A program made the translations under genes and the position numbers. 64,000 bases of DNA from contig CM029369.1 of the NCBI GenBank assembly GCA_017165825.1, positions 12,876,721 to 12,940,720 of the forward strand. The letters are read 5' to 3'. Within the stretch, counting starts at the first letter, position 1; every line of letters begins with the position of its first letter. The DNA is from Hepsetus odoe. Taxonomy: Eukaryota > Chordata > Actinopteri > Characiformes > Hepsetidae. Below the pieces are notes generated by a model. It did not search any database and was not told the DNA's origin. It saw nothing but the letters and a program-made list of their open reading frames with translations. This document shows positions 1 through 14,300 of the stretch, piece by piece.

Positions 1-1290
1 TCTCCAACCCGTATAGCATAGCTGGTGTCACTACCACACTGTAAACATTCCCTATCACTTCCTCTGGTATGTCAAAGATCACCCCTGCTACTCTTCTCAA
101 CCTATTACAGCCTGCCTGCACTCTCTTCTTCACCTCTCTACCACACTCCACTTTCCTCCCTTTCATTCACACTCATGTATTCTGTCTTTGTCCTTCTCAT
201 TCTCCTCTTTAGAGCATATCTCTCCAGGTTCTCCTCAAGCTGCTCCCCTACGCTACAGATCACAATATAATCTGTAAACATCATTGTCCATGGGGACTCC
301 TGTCTAACCTCATCTGTTAACGTGTTCATTACCATGGCAAACAAAAATTGGTTCAGTGCTGATCCTTGATGCAAATCTAACCTCTGCTTTAAATGCATCC
401 ATCACTCCTACTGCAGATCTCATCACTGTCACATACTTCTCTGCCACTACTGACTTCCTCATACAAAACCACAACTCCTCTATAGGCTCTCTTTCATGTG
501 CTTTCTCCAAGTCCACAAAGGTACAATGCAACTCCTTCTGACCTTCTCTTTACTTCTCCATCAACACCCAAAAAAACAAACATTGCATCATTGGTGCTCT
601 TTCTCAGCATGAAACCATAATGCTGCTCACTAATCATCACCTCTTTTCTTAACATTGCTTTCAGTAGTCTTTCCCATTACTTCCTGCTGATCAACTTTAT
701 CCCTCCATAGTTACTCCAGCTCTGTGCATAACCCTTATTTTTGTAAAACGGTACCAGTATATTTCATCTCCACTCTTCAGGCATCCTCTCACTTTCCAAG
801 TAAATGTTAATCAATCTGGTCAAAAATTCAACTGCCATCTCTCTTAGACGCAATCCTATGCAATTTAGCTATGCTCTCCCTTGTCACTACTTTGGAGTCT
901 CCAAGCTTCTTCAGACTGACTCTCCTGCAAGGGATATAATCTACTTGTGCGCATCTTCCTCCACTCTTTTATGTCACCCTGTGTTCCTCCATTTTCTTAA
1001 AATAAGTATTTACTGTAGCAATTTCCACCCATTTAGCAAAATCTACAACCATCTGACCTTCAGCAATCCTCTCTTTAACACCATTGTTATTAACAATAAC
1101 ATTGTTATTGTCATTGTTAACCCAGGCCTTAACTGATCTGGTATGGAAATCTGTTTGGTTGTCTGCATATCTGGTTTGGCAAAAGTTCGACACCAGATGC
1201 CCTTCCTGACGTAACGCTCCTCATTAATCCTGGCCTGGGATTGGCACAAAAAAATACACTGGCTTGTGCATCCCTAATTGCTGGGTTCTC
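1..1290 (-). mobile_element. RTE-clade LINE fragment, copy A
   Basis: Read on the minus strand this is a rearranged piece of an RTE-like non-LTR retrotransposon. The 5' end lies near 1290 and the left window edge cuts the 3' part. Frames at 398-138 and 531-310 keep reverse-transcriptase blocks: VDLEKAHER, a segment resembling SPFLFAMVMDRL, and MFTDYIVICS where active copies have FADDIV. The catalytic aspartate pair is therefore lost. Frameshifts separate the blocks. The 1160-1290 part (cacaagccagtg and gaagggcat motifs) is the element's 5' region and recurs at 51150-50972. The copy is dead and lies 5' of, or in an early intron of, adam23. Confidence 0.8.
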
Positions 1291-2869
1291 AAGGCAATGT
1301 AGTGTAAAACATCTAATTAGGTCTTTAAAACCACATTCATTGATTGAAGTGCTGAGATGGCACTTCTTGTTTTAGTATAGTGATAGCCATCAATTTTAAC
1401 CAGGTCTTCCTTTACTAACATTCTTATTGTGAGAATAATATTTCTTATTTCTTATGTTAGTTGTCATAGTTAATATTGAAGCTATCATAAAGTTCTCATA
1501 CAGTCTTCAATATGCTACAGCCAAACATTTTGGGAAAAATATATTTTGGAGAGATACATGTTATAAAAATGCTTAACAGTTCAAAGGTGCAGGTCTGAGA
1601 GCTCATTTGTTTTCTTTTAAGATGAAAGGGAAAGATTAATAGGCATAATCAGTGCATAATGCATCTTATGTATGAATGCTCACTACCTTTATTTTTTTAT
1701 TCTTTTAGTGTAGCTTAAAGTCTTTGTGATATATTGTGACACTGACACTGTCAGAGCAGAACTGTCCTGTGGTATTGTGGTAGAGACAGCAGCTATCTGC
1801 TGGTCTGGAGCCCTGAGCGACTGTGATTTCAGTAATTGAATAGAAGCTTGTCTCTGTCAGTCCACCGCTTTAATTGATGTGCAGATGCTGTGGTTGAAAG
1901 TCAGAGTTTGTCTCTCTCGCTGTGCAGATGCATGTTACTATTTACATTTCATCTGACATCTACAGTTGAGAACAAGCCTTGAGTCTGATGATTGTAGTAG
2001 CAAAAAAATTTTGTGGCATAAATTATTTAATGTTGTAGGAAAATTTGAGCTGACTATTGCACACTGCCCTCTTTCAGAACCACATTTACATGAGGGGCTG
2101 TATGTGAGTAAAGATGTTTGTGGCTGTGGGCGGGTTGCACCCACTCGCTGGCCGCTGTTGTGGCTGTGCGACAGCCGAAATCTAAATATAGCAGTCTTTC
2201 TCTTCATGCAGCCAGTGGCTCCTGCTCTGCTCTCCTCCCCTCATTGCACCTGTGCAGCACAATTCTGCTTAGTCCTCCACATCTCTCCCTCTTTGTGGTT
2301 GTGTGCTAAAATTACCCTCCATTCAGTTGCTCCAGACCTCTGCTCTGGGAGCTTTTCTGCAGCGCTGCAGAGGAATGGAGGGACCTGCAACTCCATTAAC
2401 CCCTTAAATTCCTCACACCTCAATAATACACTTTTTTCATAAGCAAAAAGCCTTAGGATGCAATAACCTTGGAATTTAGGGGGATTACGAAAGGGTATTT
2501 TGCCACTGATAACTATACACATATACACAACTATCAGTGAGGAGATGTTTTGTAACCTCTTTAACTGTTTACTTATTTTTCAGCTATTAATCATAAAAAT
2601 TAATATTCATTGCAGTTGAATTACTTTTGCATACATATTTTTATGTAAGTGACAAGATCTTGTGAAGACCCGATCCTGAAAATTCAAGCTGTGTGCCCAC
2701 ATGCAAACCTTGAGGGTTTAAGAAATTAATCCATTTATGCACAGAAGCCATATTAGGCATAGTGCATGTCTGATAGGAGTCACTCACACAAGGTTAAAGA
2801 AACCATCCCTGTAGCAGAAAGTTCATTCCCTTGAAGTGAGCAGTCAGCTAAGGGAGAGATTGTGGCTAC

Positions 2870-2909
<40 letters not shown>

Positions 2910-3474
2910 GGCTCGCTGAGTCAGATTGAAAGGTTTGTGAAGGAATGTTAAAGGACATAAGAGTGAAGGTGAATCCATGGTGCGTCAGTATTAATAACAT
3001 GTAGACAAACACACAAACACACACACATGTGCACGCACACACACACACACACACACACCAGTCTAAATCAATACATTCAGCTGATACCATCCTCATATAT
3101 CTGATCAACATTATTGTCCTAACATTACTGACTCTTATGGTTAATGTGTAAATCTCTGGAGCTTTCAGACAGTCTGTACCAAGATGAATTGATGTGCAAT
3201 AAATACTATTGTGGTGCAATAACCATTTATCAAGCTCTAACTTGTAAATTTTTTTTATACAGATATAGATTTGTGGGGTCATTTAGAGATGCATCAGTAT
3301 GATCACTTGGGGGGCATTAAATATTTTTCATATGCATATCTGCTGAAGTTGAAACCATTACGTAAACTGTAAAATCTGGGACTACTGACAGTTTACAGTT
3401 ATCTGTAGAGGGTTTCATTAAATATAAAATGCAGGTATTTTAACACAATAACCCAGTATCAACTGAAAAAAAAG
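1291..3474. other. Non-coding stretch, probably adam23 upstream intron
   Basis: I find no exon of adam23 or of any other gene here. The expected preceding prodomain exon was looked for and not seen. The stretch is AT-rich and carries a (TG)n run at 2872-2906 and a (CA)n run at about 3015-3058. Frames at 1966-2442 and 2866-3282 are open but resemble no protein; the second owes its openness to the dinucleotide repeats. Confidence 0.5.
2872..3058. repeat. TG and CA microsatellites
   Basis: A (TG)n run at 2872-2906 and an interrupted (CA)n run at about 3010-3058 lie about 100 bp apart in opposite polarity, so transcripts could form a weak hairpin. Confidence 0.9.
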
Positions 3475-5155
3475 GAAATGATGAAGAAGGAGGACTGCAA
3501 GGTGGAATTCAGGCAGGAGTTAACATGGGCACTGGGAGGTGTTGAAGAGCTACTGGATTGCTGGGAAACTACTGCAGAAGTGGTAAGGCAGACAGCTAGA
3601 AATGTACTTGTTGTGACATCTGGATGGAAGAAGGAGGATAAGGAAACCTGGTGGTGGACCCCAGAGGTACAGGAGTGTATACAGGAGAAGAGGCAAGTGA
3701 AGAAGAATTGGGACAGTCAGAGAGATGAAGAAAGTAGACAGGTGTACAAGGAGATGAAGCGCAGGGTGAAGAAAGCAGTGGTGAAGGCTAACGATAAGGT
3801 GTTTGGGGAATTGTATGAGAGGTTGGACAGTAAGGCGGGAGAAAAGATGATGATAGCGGTGGAAGCATGGAGATGTTTAGGAGAGTTGGCAGTGGAGTTT
3901 CTAACCAGATTGTTTAACACTATCTTGGAAAGTGAGAGGATGCATGAGGAGTCGAAATAAAGTGTACTGTTACAGATTTTCAAGAATAAGGGTGATGCAC
4001 AGAGCTGCAGTAACTTTAGAGGGATAAAGCTGATCAGCCACAGCATAAAGTTATGGGAAAGAGTAGTAGTAGCTAGGATAAGATAAGATAAGAAAAGAGG
4101 TGAGGATTAGTGAACAGTGTTTACTGCGAGGGTGTTGATTGAGAAGTACAGAGAAGGTTAGAAGGAGTTGCATTGTACCTTTGGAGAAAACTTGGAGACA
4201 AAGTGCCTAGAGAGTAGTTCAGGATATGTTTGAGGACAGTGTTACAGTGGTGAGATCTGCAGTAGGAGTGACAGATGCATTTAAGGTAGAGGTTGGATGA
4301 CATCAAGGATCAGCACTGAGCCCATTCTTTTTTGCAATAATAATGGACAGATTGATGGATGAGGTTAGACAGGAGTCCCCGTGAGCGATAATGTTTACAG
4401 ATTATATTGTGATCTGTAGCTAGAGTAGGGAGCAACTTGAGGAGAACCTGGAGGGGTGGGGACATGCTCTAAAGAGGAGAGGAATGAAAGTGAGTAGGTC
4501 AACGACAGAATATATGAGTGTGAATGAAAGGGGGGAAAGTGGAGTGGTTACGATGCATGGAGTAGAGATAACAAAGGTGGAGGAGTTTAAATACTTGGGA
4601 TCAACAGTTCAGAGTAATGGTGAGTGTGGAAGAGAGGTGAAGAAGAGAGTGCAGGCAGGTTGGAATGGGTAAAGAAGAGTGGCCTGGAGTGATTTGTGAT
4701 AGACAGGTACCAGCAAGAGTAAAAGGGAAGGTTTACAGGACAGTAGTGAGACCAGCTGTGTTGTACGTGTTGGAGAGGGTGGCACTGACGAAAAGACAGG
4801 AGGTGTCAGAATTAAAGATGCTGAGATTTCTGTTGGGTGTGACGAAGATGGACAGGATTAGAAATGTGTATATTAGAAGGGCAGCTCAGGTTAGATGTTT
4901 TGGAGACAAAGTCAGAGTAGCAAGTTTGTGTTGGTTTGAACATGTCCAGAGAAGAGGTCAGGATTATATTGGGAGGAGGATGTTGAAGATGGAGCTGCCA
5001 GGAAAGAAGAAAAGAGGAAGGCCAAAGAGGAGGTTTAAGGACATGGTGAGAGAGGAAGGTTTGTGCAGGTAGTCGGTTTGGAGGATAAAGGAGGAAGATG
5101 CAGATCAGAAAATAAACAAACTTGTGGTACATGGGTGTTAAGTCAGATGGCATCC
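3475..5155 (+). mobile_element. RTE-clade LINE fragment, copy B
   Basis: A plus-strand RTE-like element. The frame at 3478-3957 (160 codons) matches the linker between endonuclease and reverse transcriptase (TWWWTPEVQECI). At 3961-4480 there are RT blocks with stops, again with MFTDYIVICS in place of the FADD motif. The frames at 4484-4672 and 4665-5072 match the conserved C-terminus (FKYLGSTVQSNGE, VQAGWNG, KRGRPKRRFKDMV). A one-base shift near 4665 splits VQAGWNG from the next block. The element cannot make an active enzyme. It lies about 600 bp upstream of the first adam23 exon in the window. Confidence 0.85.
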
Positions 5156-5774
5156 TTCTATCCTTTTTATAATTTAGGTCACTAAAATCATGTGGAATGA
5201 ATCTAATCTCATCTTAATTCCTGAACTAATCACAAACAGACTGTTTTTTAGAGGCAGAAGCACTGCAGGACCAAAGACATTTGAGATCAATGGCATAATT
5301 AAAGTTTTATGCGGTACTGACATTGCATATGTTATGACTGGTTAAGCAGCCCATAAATGTAACAATTGACAAAAACAGTCAGTAATATCTCTAAAGCCCA
5401 GTAGTCAGTTCTCTACAAGAAATATGCATGCCGAAAATTCATATGTGTGTTATATTATTTATTTGATTTGTGTTTACATAATTAAATAATGGTTCTCTAT
5501 CCAATAGTATATGCCCATCAGCTCATATTTGCATTCTTGTCTGTAGCTCATCATGGCTGAACTGAAAATGGAGATGAAATAAATTACTATGTTTTACTTT
5601 TACAAGAAGCATAAGATTGTAATGTCAGTGATTGGTAAAATTATTTAAGGCAATATTCTTTGAAATGTTGATGTATCTTCCCATATTATATCTTGGCCTG
5701 GAGTATCTTAACCAACATTTTCAACAGAGGAAGCTAGAGAAAGTCATAATGCTTGCTCTTTGTCTGTGGTACAG
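5156..5774. other. AT-rich intronic stretch
   Basis: Nothing recognisable beyond the acceptor (tacag) at its right end, which opens adam23 exon 5775-5838. Confidence 0.5.
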
Positions 5775-8700
5775 TGACCTACTGTCCTCCGATTATGTGG
5801 AGATCCACTATGAAGATGGAAAACCCATCCTGTCAAAGGTAACTGCTTCTGCTCTGTTCTCACAGTTGAATGCTCTGATTTCTCTCCAGTAGACACTTGC
5901 TCATTTGCCAGCTTTCATTTTTAACTTAAACAACACAACCATTGGTCATGAGTTATGAATTACCTTTATAGACATCTGCAAATAGCTGTTCTTTATAAAC
6001 AACTGGGACATTACTAAAACTTGCAGCAACTTTTTACTGAGTACTAAAATTACTAAAAGTCCCCTGGAGCAACTTGGGGTTAAGGGTTTTGCTTAGGAAC
6101 CTAGTGGTGGTTGGCCTTGAGGTGGGGCTTGAGGTGGGGCTTGAGGTGGGGCTTGAGGTGGGGCTTGAGGTGGGGCTCGAACCTTCAAACCTCTTGGTCC
6201 ATAGACGAGTATCCTGCCACTAGTCTACCACCCACCCACCCACCCACCCTTTTGGTATGTCTGATTGCAGTGACACTGTCTGTGAGAAAAATAGGAAAGA
6301 AAAAAAGAAAAAGGAGTAAGAGGAGAAAGCCAGCAGTAATGACGAGAGACTGCTTGAGGTGAAAATCTGAACCTGGGAGAGAAAGCTGGAGAGTATGGGA
6401 GTGAGAGAGGAAGAGATATAGAGCTGAGTGTTGCTGAATAAGGAAATTGGCTGTTGGATTTGTCAGTGCTGAATCAGCAAAGCTCTTATGCCAGCATTAC
6501 TCTGCAGTAGGAATGCAGCGTGAGAAATTTGGCAGTGTGAGAGAGAGAAAGAAAGAGAGAGTTAGAGAGTGAGACAGAAAGAGAGACCGGAACTGTGAGA
6601 CTTAGAAGGAGAAATTATGAGAAACTGAGGGAAAGGGAGAATGATACAGTGGCTCAGAGTGAAAGAAGCGAACGAGTGAGAATATGAGAAAGAGCAAATG
6701 AAACGTGTTGTGATATTAATATATAATAAATATATTGGGCACTTTCTGCAATCAAAAAAATCAAAGTATATATAATAATCACTGAGTTGTATTTCCCATA
6801 CTGTCCCATTTTTTTAATTGTTTTTATTTATTTGGGTTTGTATACACATTTAATATTGATATTTAAGTCATCCATATTGGATAGTTCTCTATCTACACTT
6901 CGCCTATAGTACACCCCCCCCCCCCCCCCCAAATGTTTCGGACAAAGAAACCTTTCTCCTTGATTTGCCCCTCTGCTCCTCATTGTACATTTTTAAAATC
7001 AAACAACTCAGAAGGGGTTAAAGTGCACTTCCTACACTAATTTAAAGTTATTTGCATACATTTCAGTTTCACTGTGTAGAAATGACAACACTTTTTATAT
7101 ATAGTCCAACTCATTTCAGGGCACCATAATCTTTGGAACCATTAGCTTCACATGTGTTTTTGATTAGTCAGGTATGTTTCACTGTGTTTCATTAGTGCAG
7201 GGATAAAATGCCTACCATACTTCTACCATTTATGGCTCATAGTTGTTCAACAAGAGGAAAAGGATGTGCCGATCATGTCAAGCAAGCTATCATGAGGCTG
7301 AAAAATATGAGTAAACATAGACATCATTCACATCTTAGGATTACCAAAATCATCTGTCTGGAATGTCCTTAAGAAGAAAGAATGCAATGGTGAGCTCTGT
7401 AATCGCAAAGGAACAGGTAGGCCAAGGAAGACCTCCACAGTTGATGACATTCACTATGGTAAAGCAAAATCCCTAATGCCTGTCCAACAGATTAGAAACC
7501 ATTTTCAGGAGGCAGGTGTGTCTTTGTCTGAAACTACTATCCACAGAAGACTTCATGAACAGAAATACAGAGGCTACACTGCAATATGCAAACCAATTAG
7601 CCACAAAAACAGGATAGCCAGATTACAGTTTGCAAAAAAGTGCTTAAAAGTGTGCAGAATTCTGGAAAAGGTGTTATGGACGGACAAGACCAAGATTAAA
7701 GTGCTGGCAAGAGGAACATGTGGAGACGAAAAAGGAACTGCCCAAGAATCAAAGCATACCAGCTCATCTGTTAAAAATTGTGCTGGGAGTGTTAAAGCTT
7801 AGGTATGTATTGATGCTGCAGGTACTCACGCACTTCATTGATGATATAACTGCTGACAGCAGTTGCACAATGAGTTCTGAGGTGTAAAGAAACATCTCAT
7901 CTGCTCATGTTCCAGACCTCCAAACTCATTGGATGGTGCTTCTTCCCGGCAATAAGACAATAATCCCAAACATAATGCTAAGGCAACACAGAAGTTTCTC
8001 AAAGCTAAAAAATAGAAAATTCTTCAATGCTAGGCCAGTCACCTGATTTAAATCCGATTGAGCACGCCTTCTGCTTGCTGAAGAAGAAACTTAAGGGGAC
8101 AAGCCCCCAGAATAAGCATAATTTGAAGGTGGCTGCAGAAGAGTCTTGACTAAGCATCACCAGAGAAGATACTGAGCACCTGGTGATGTCTGTGAATCAC
8201 AGACTTTAAGCACACATTGCATGCAAGGGAAGTGGGCATGCTTCATGGCTGCTTTAAACATGTCTGTTATACTTTGTCCAAACATTCTGGTACCATGAAA
8301 TGGTAATGTATAAAAAGTATAAAATGTATAAAACGTGTTGTAATTTCTACATGCTGAAACTGTCATGTGCGCAAATAACAAATAACCCACCACTGGGTCC
8401 CTGAGCAAGACCCTTAACCCTGAGCTGCTCCAGGGGGACTGTCCCTGTAATTAGACATGTAAGTCGCTCTGGATAAGAGCGTCTGCTAAATGCCGTAAAT
8501 GTAAATGTACTACTCCATTTCAGTTGGAAAGAACCCTGTGTTACTGTTCTGCTTTTGTGTTTACTAAACTATTTGTTTTACTCTGAATTTCCCATTTTAT
8601 TTCTTTCCCTTTTCCACTGACTTCGCCCCTATTTTTGTTTGTGTTCCTTAAGGTCCTGTTGACAACAGCCTGTCTTAAAAATTTGTACTATAGAACAAAA

Positions 8701-11364
8701 AACCCACTCTTCTTTCACTAACCATTGTTGTCTGCAATATTTACAGCACAATGTCTGCTACCATCTGACAGATGTAGACAGAGGTCATTCTGAGCACAGA
8801 GAGATTTAGTGTGTGTCTGTGTTGTTGTGATTTTCAGGGTGGTGAACACTGTTATTACCGTGGCCAAATGAGAGGGATTGAGGCTTCTCATGTAGCTCTG
8901 TCAACCTGCAATGGCTTGCAGTAAGTAAAAGAACACGGCCCTTCTGAGAATGTAGTTCTCTAATCTATCAACTCTCAGTTGATGTTTTTTTGCCTCTTTT
9001 TTTTCTCTCTGGCTGCCAGTGGCATGTTTGATGATGGAGTTCATGTGTATCTGATTGAGCCTTTGAAAGAGACTCACTCTATTGTAAGTGCTTCACATTT
9101 CTTAACAAGTAACAGAAGAGAACAGACGAGGAGAAAGGGCACAACCTAACAAGATGCAAATTAGAACAGGTTCTTTATTTGGATAAAGAGATTCATGTAG
9201 AACACAATTTATGTCACCTTCTTATACCTTTAGTGCAGTTTTGCAATTTTTACAGTTATCTGACATATATATTTCTCAAGATTCAAGAAGATCTTTTTAC
9301 ACTATAAAATGTGTTTTTCAGTGAGTTTCTTAAAGTCAGAGCTAGCTAAGGTAATGCTGGTTTTAAAGGTTTTAAAGTAATTCATAGTAAACAATGATAG
9401 TTTACCCCACCCCCTTATATAATTCAAAACAATTGTTTTTCATTCATTAATTGTTATTTATATTAAATTCACTCATGTTCATATAAGTTGAGAACAGTCA
9501 ATATAAATAAATGAAATGCTACACAACGTAATATTTGCCGTTTAATAGCTTTATATAATCCTTTAATGAATAAAACCTGAAATAGTCTAGTTTGTAATAT
9601 TCTTAAACTCCCAATTACAAGCTTATATAATAATTAGCATTGCTAATAGAACAAGTGAATCCAAACATTTGACCAGAATGTTTCAGTTTAATCATACTAA
9701 TATTTGATGTTCTGTTTCTCTTTTCATTAATCGTATTAATACGATAGAATGCATGTGCAGTATTTTTGTATTTAACGAAACAAACATGGATGACTTTATA
9801 GGAAGCCTCTGCGTCATTTCTCTCCTTTGTGGTGTGTGTACTTTAGGATGGAGCTGCTAGACCCCACATCCTGCACAGGACATCCAGCTTGCTGCAACAT
9901 CATGACCCAGAGGTTGAAGGTACACCTTTTTTTTTCAATTAAAATATAGCCTACTTTTCACCTGTGGGTTAAGCTTAGTGGTATGTCTTAATCTTAGCCC
10001 ATGTAGAGTTTTTTTTCCAAGTTTCTAATACACAACACACTCTCAAGGCAACAAACTCATTTTGCAATATGAACTCACTTTGTTTTATGCTAACAAAAGA
10101 ATGGTTACTTACAGTACTGTGCAAAAGTTTTAGGCAGGTGTGGAAAAAATGCTGTAAACAAAGAATGCTTTCAGAAATGGAAGTGTTAATCATGTATTTT
10201 CATCAATCAACAAAATGCAGTGAATGAACAAAAGAGAAATCTAAATCAAATCAATATTTGGTGTGACCACCCTTTCCCTTCAAAACAGCAGCAATTCTTC
10301 TAGGTACACTTGCACACAGTTTTTGAAGGAACTCGGCTGGTAGGTTGTTCCAAACATCTTGGAGAACTAACCACAGATCTTCTGTGGATGTAGGCACATC
10401 CTTCTGTCTCTTCATGTGATCCAGACAGACTGGATGATGTTGAGATCAGGGCTCTGTGGGGGCCAGAAGAACTGATGCTGGTTTGAAGGCAAAAGGTAGT
10501 AACACCCAATATTGATTTGATTTAGATTTTTCTTTTGTTCACTCACTTTGCATTTTGTAAATTGATAAAAATAAACCATCATTATTTATATTTCTGAAAG
10601 CATTCTTTGTTTACAGCATTTTTTCACACCTGCCTAAACTTTTGCACAGTACTGTAGTTCCACCAAAAGTCAGAAAATAAGCCATTCCCCAAATACTTTC
10701 CATTCAGTGTATCCTTTAACACACATCCTTTGAGAAGGAATTATTTCCAGAGGAAAAAACAAACCTCTTGAAAAAAGTTCTCAGAAATAAAATGGAAACA
10801 ATTTACATTTTTTCAAGCTGCTCATGTAGAACAGTGTGATCTTGCACTCAGCCTTTATTAGCATGATGCAGCAGTAGTCTTACTTTAGCCCTGTGGACAT
10901 CCCTTCCTTAGTTGGAATCTTCCACTAAGGTTAAAACCCCAATTAACCCTTTACATTCATTAAGCTAATTTGCTAGGATGATCTTAACTGAACCTGTTCC
11001 TCTGCAGTTCTGCTTCATTGGTCAGGATTAGTTTGGCTGTTTTGCTCTCAGAGCTCCTCTCAGACGTTTACTCTTTCCAACTGGAACCAGATTCAGTCTC
11101 TAATTGTGTTTATTATCTCTAGTCAGTATCCGTTGTTTAGACAAGTTAATGGACACTTAGAGAATACATAAGCATACCCCTACTGGATTGGGTTATGTAA
11201 GCATGAATTGGTTTTATATAGTGTACCACTCAAAAAACATCCGGACGAGGAACTTACATAATAACAAGCCCTTGAATTGTTTCCATGTTGTCTTTTCAGA
11301 AACTCCGGGAGACGAGGAGGAACTGGACGACATGTCTTGGCTACGGCGCAGGAAAAAGCGTGCT
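5775..11364 (+). CDS. adam23: adam23 prodomain exons with furin site
   Basis: Five exons (5775-5838, 8838-8920, 9020-9083, 9847-9919, 11300-11364) encode the second half of the prodomain. LLSSDYVEIHYE, GGEHCYYRGQMRG, VALSTCNGLHGMF and VYLIEPL follow human ADAM23 closely. The last exon is acidic (GDEEELDD) and ends in RRRKKRA, a furin-type site that would release the prodomain in the trans-Golgi. Intron phases are 2-0-2-0-1-0. The longest introns here (5839-8837 and 9920-11299) hold a SINE, a Tc1 copy and a Tc1-derived MITE. Confidence 0.93.
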
Positions 11365-14300
11365 GTAAGCATGCGAGGGGTCCTCCTCCACAATGGAACA
11401 CAGGCCACATCATGAGCTCACTCGCAGCATAACTTTAGACACTAAGCCAATGGGCATCTACTCATGACATTACACAGTTAACTGGACAAAGGACACATTG
11501 TTTGTTTATTGGGTTTTAAAGTATTGACCTTTGCAATAAGACTTTTGCAGAAGGATCTCTAAAAATCCTACCTTGTGTGCTGCAAGCATTTAGACTAGAG
11601 GTGATAAAACAATACATTTCAAAAAGTGTTCCTGACACACAATATTTAACAATGTGAATCTTTTCTCTGTGGGTGAAAAACAACAGTAGTTCAACTTTTA
11701 AATATGTTTCAGTGTTTTACACACTTGCCCACACTAAACCAAATTAACCAGGACTGATTTTGCTTTCTTTGTGCTTTTCAAACTAATGTTCTTTGGTGTT
11801 TCCACACTTAGGCCTAGCCCAGGTTACACATTAGGCATAACTGACTGAATGTAATATCTGAACCAAAACTCCATGCTTGAATCTGATACCTAGTGTCTCA
11901 CACTGTGCTGAATGTGCAATGAAACTGTAAACTTCATGTTCTGAATCAGTGTAGTGAATAATTGTTATGTACCTTAACAAATGTAAATTATTTTGGTCAA
12001 AGTAATGTAGAACATTTGTTGGTATATTTCAGTTACAGAGTGTAAGTATGCAGTAATATCATCACTGAACCACTTTTCAGATAAAGAAGTATCAGCTGTT
12101 GTCAATACAGGTTGATGTTCTTGCGTTAAAACAAGCTTCAAAATGTGCCGTTTGTAACTGAAGCATTTCGCTCAAGATGATAATCTAAAAGTAGGTCATC
12201 ATGCTCAAACTACACAAATAATCTACTGCCCTTCAGGAAGAAATACAAAGCTAATGACATGACGTCACACGGGGCGAGTGTGTGCTACTTCAGGCTCAGT
12301 TTGTGATAGGACTGGAAAAGATTCATTCTTTTTCTCTCTGATATCAGTGCCCGTATTTGACAGAACATACAGAGCCATAAAGAGGCTTTTTAAACAAATA
12401 TCAGGTTATCTATCATGGAAAGGAACAGTTTAACAAGGCAAAGAACCCCTAGTGCTTTCTAATGGTTCCTTGAGTGCCCACGGTTCTATACAGAACCTAT
12501 GCCTTTACAGAATCATTACCTTGATGTATCGTTTTTATTGTTAAGAGATCTTTAGTAAATGCAATCTGTAGAACTATCTTTTACCTCAAATAGCTTAATT
12601 ACATGAATAAAGGATTCTTTGCCTGGTTAAATGGTTCTTCCCCATGATTTTTTATGTGGCCTCTTAGAGAACCTTTTGAAAAATGATTAGAAACCAAAGC
12701 AAAAAGGATTCCACTGCTATCAGGAAATCTATTTTGAGTTGGTAGAAGTCTCTTATAAGTGGTGCTGATGTTCTTTATGTCCTGTTGGAAACAAGCTTTT
12801 TATTCCTAAATCACGCACTGTTTAGACAGTTGTTAACACCCAAGATACTACATGATGAGCAAAGGGCCTGTGAAGAATTCATCCTGGGACAACAGCTGTG
12901 TTGTCTTAGTATTCCAAAGGTTGCTTACATAATTACTGTTTTCCTTCCAGATGCCAAAGAACGTGTTTGAAGAGATGAAGTACATCGAGCTCATGATTGT
13001 CAGTGACCATAACATGGTGCGTGTTTGTTTGTTTGTGTGTCTGATTAGTGTTTAACTTTGAGTAGCTCTGTTTGTGTTTATCTTCATGGAACAGTTATGT
13101 CACATTTGCGTAAGTGGATCATGTCCAAGTGCAGTTACAGATTCCGCTGGACCAGACATTTCAGGCACTGTTAAGAAGCCTCATCAAACTTTGTTTTCTT
13201 CAGTAAGAGAATTGTTGGCAGCTGTTTAAGCTGATACAGTCTCAATAATGTGATTCTTGTTACCGGTGTGTTCAGGACAGGCATTGGCCACAGGAGGGCG
13301 CTCGGTGTTTTCACCTTTCATTCAGGAACTTTGTAAGGCAAAAGGGAACAACATCCAAATTTTTCTCATTTACACAGGGGTGTGGAATCACCTTCAGCCA
13401 TACTGCAATTAAATTATAAATAAAAATATCTTTCCTTGAAGATTCGGTATGCAAAAAGAAAAAAATAAACTGCAGGGTTCCCTGCAGAACTGAACTGAAA
13501 CATCTAAGGAACTTCATTGACTTCATGAGGAACTCACTCATTTTTTGTATTTTTTTGGTTTGGACAAAATCAATTAATTATAACTAGTTACTAGCCACAA
13601 GTGAGTAATCAGATTTAAGTGTTTTCCTTTCATGTCTTTTCTTTTTTTTCAATTCTTGTTGCAGTTTAAGAGGCAGAAAACCAAGCAGCAGACTCAGAAT
13701 TTTGCAAAGTCTGTGGTCAACCTGGTGGATGCTGTGAGTTACCTTTCCTCTGCCTAAAAACAAAAACACAGTTACATCATTTTTTTGTTTGTTTTATTTA
13801 GCTATATTTAATAAGCATGTACAATTTATGCACAAAAAGCCTGTTTTCACACCTAAGCTTGGCACAGGTCATACATTATTATGTTTTAATAGGTTTACTG
13901 AGTGTAGTGAATAATCTTACCCCGTATCTGCCTGATCAGTTATTTATTTCAGATCTTCCATTCAGCTTGAACAGATAGAACAGAATGCAAATTTAAAGGA
14001 GTCTTTCACTCTGTTATGTTTATTAAGACATGAGCAATATTTAGAATGTGTGACTAATAACACTAACAGTGATATTAATACCAGTACCTATTCAATCATA
14101 AGTGGCTTAAATTCTGATAAGCAGTTTTATCAGCCAGTATACTTTTATACTGTAGAATTCGTCACTGTCCTAACAAAACTGTGACTCTGCAAAATTTAAT
14201 TGTGGGATCAAACCCTTTACCAGTAGGTTGCCCTGAGGTACCGTGCCCATCTATGCGTCACTGCTGCACAGTGTGTGCATGGGTTAAATGCAGAGGTCCA

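Noticed and set aside
3478..3960. A 160-codon open frame that could pass as a gene
   Set aside because: Its residues are the endonuclease-RT linker of an RTE LINE, followed by further RTE blocks in order.
6111..6362. Open frame with repeated RWGL
   Set aside because: Produced by a 12-bp tandem repeat within a SINE.
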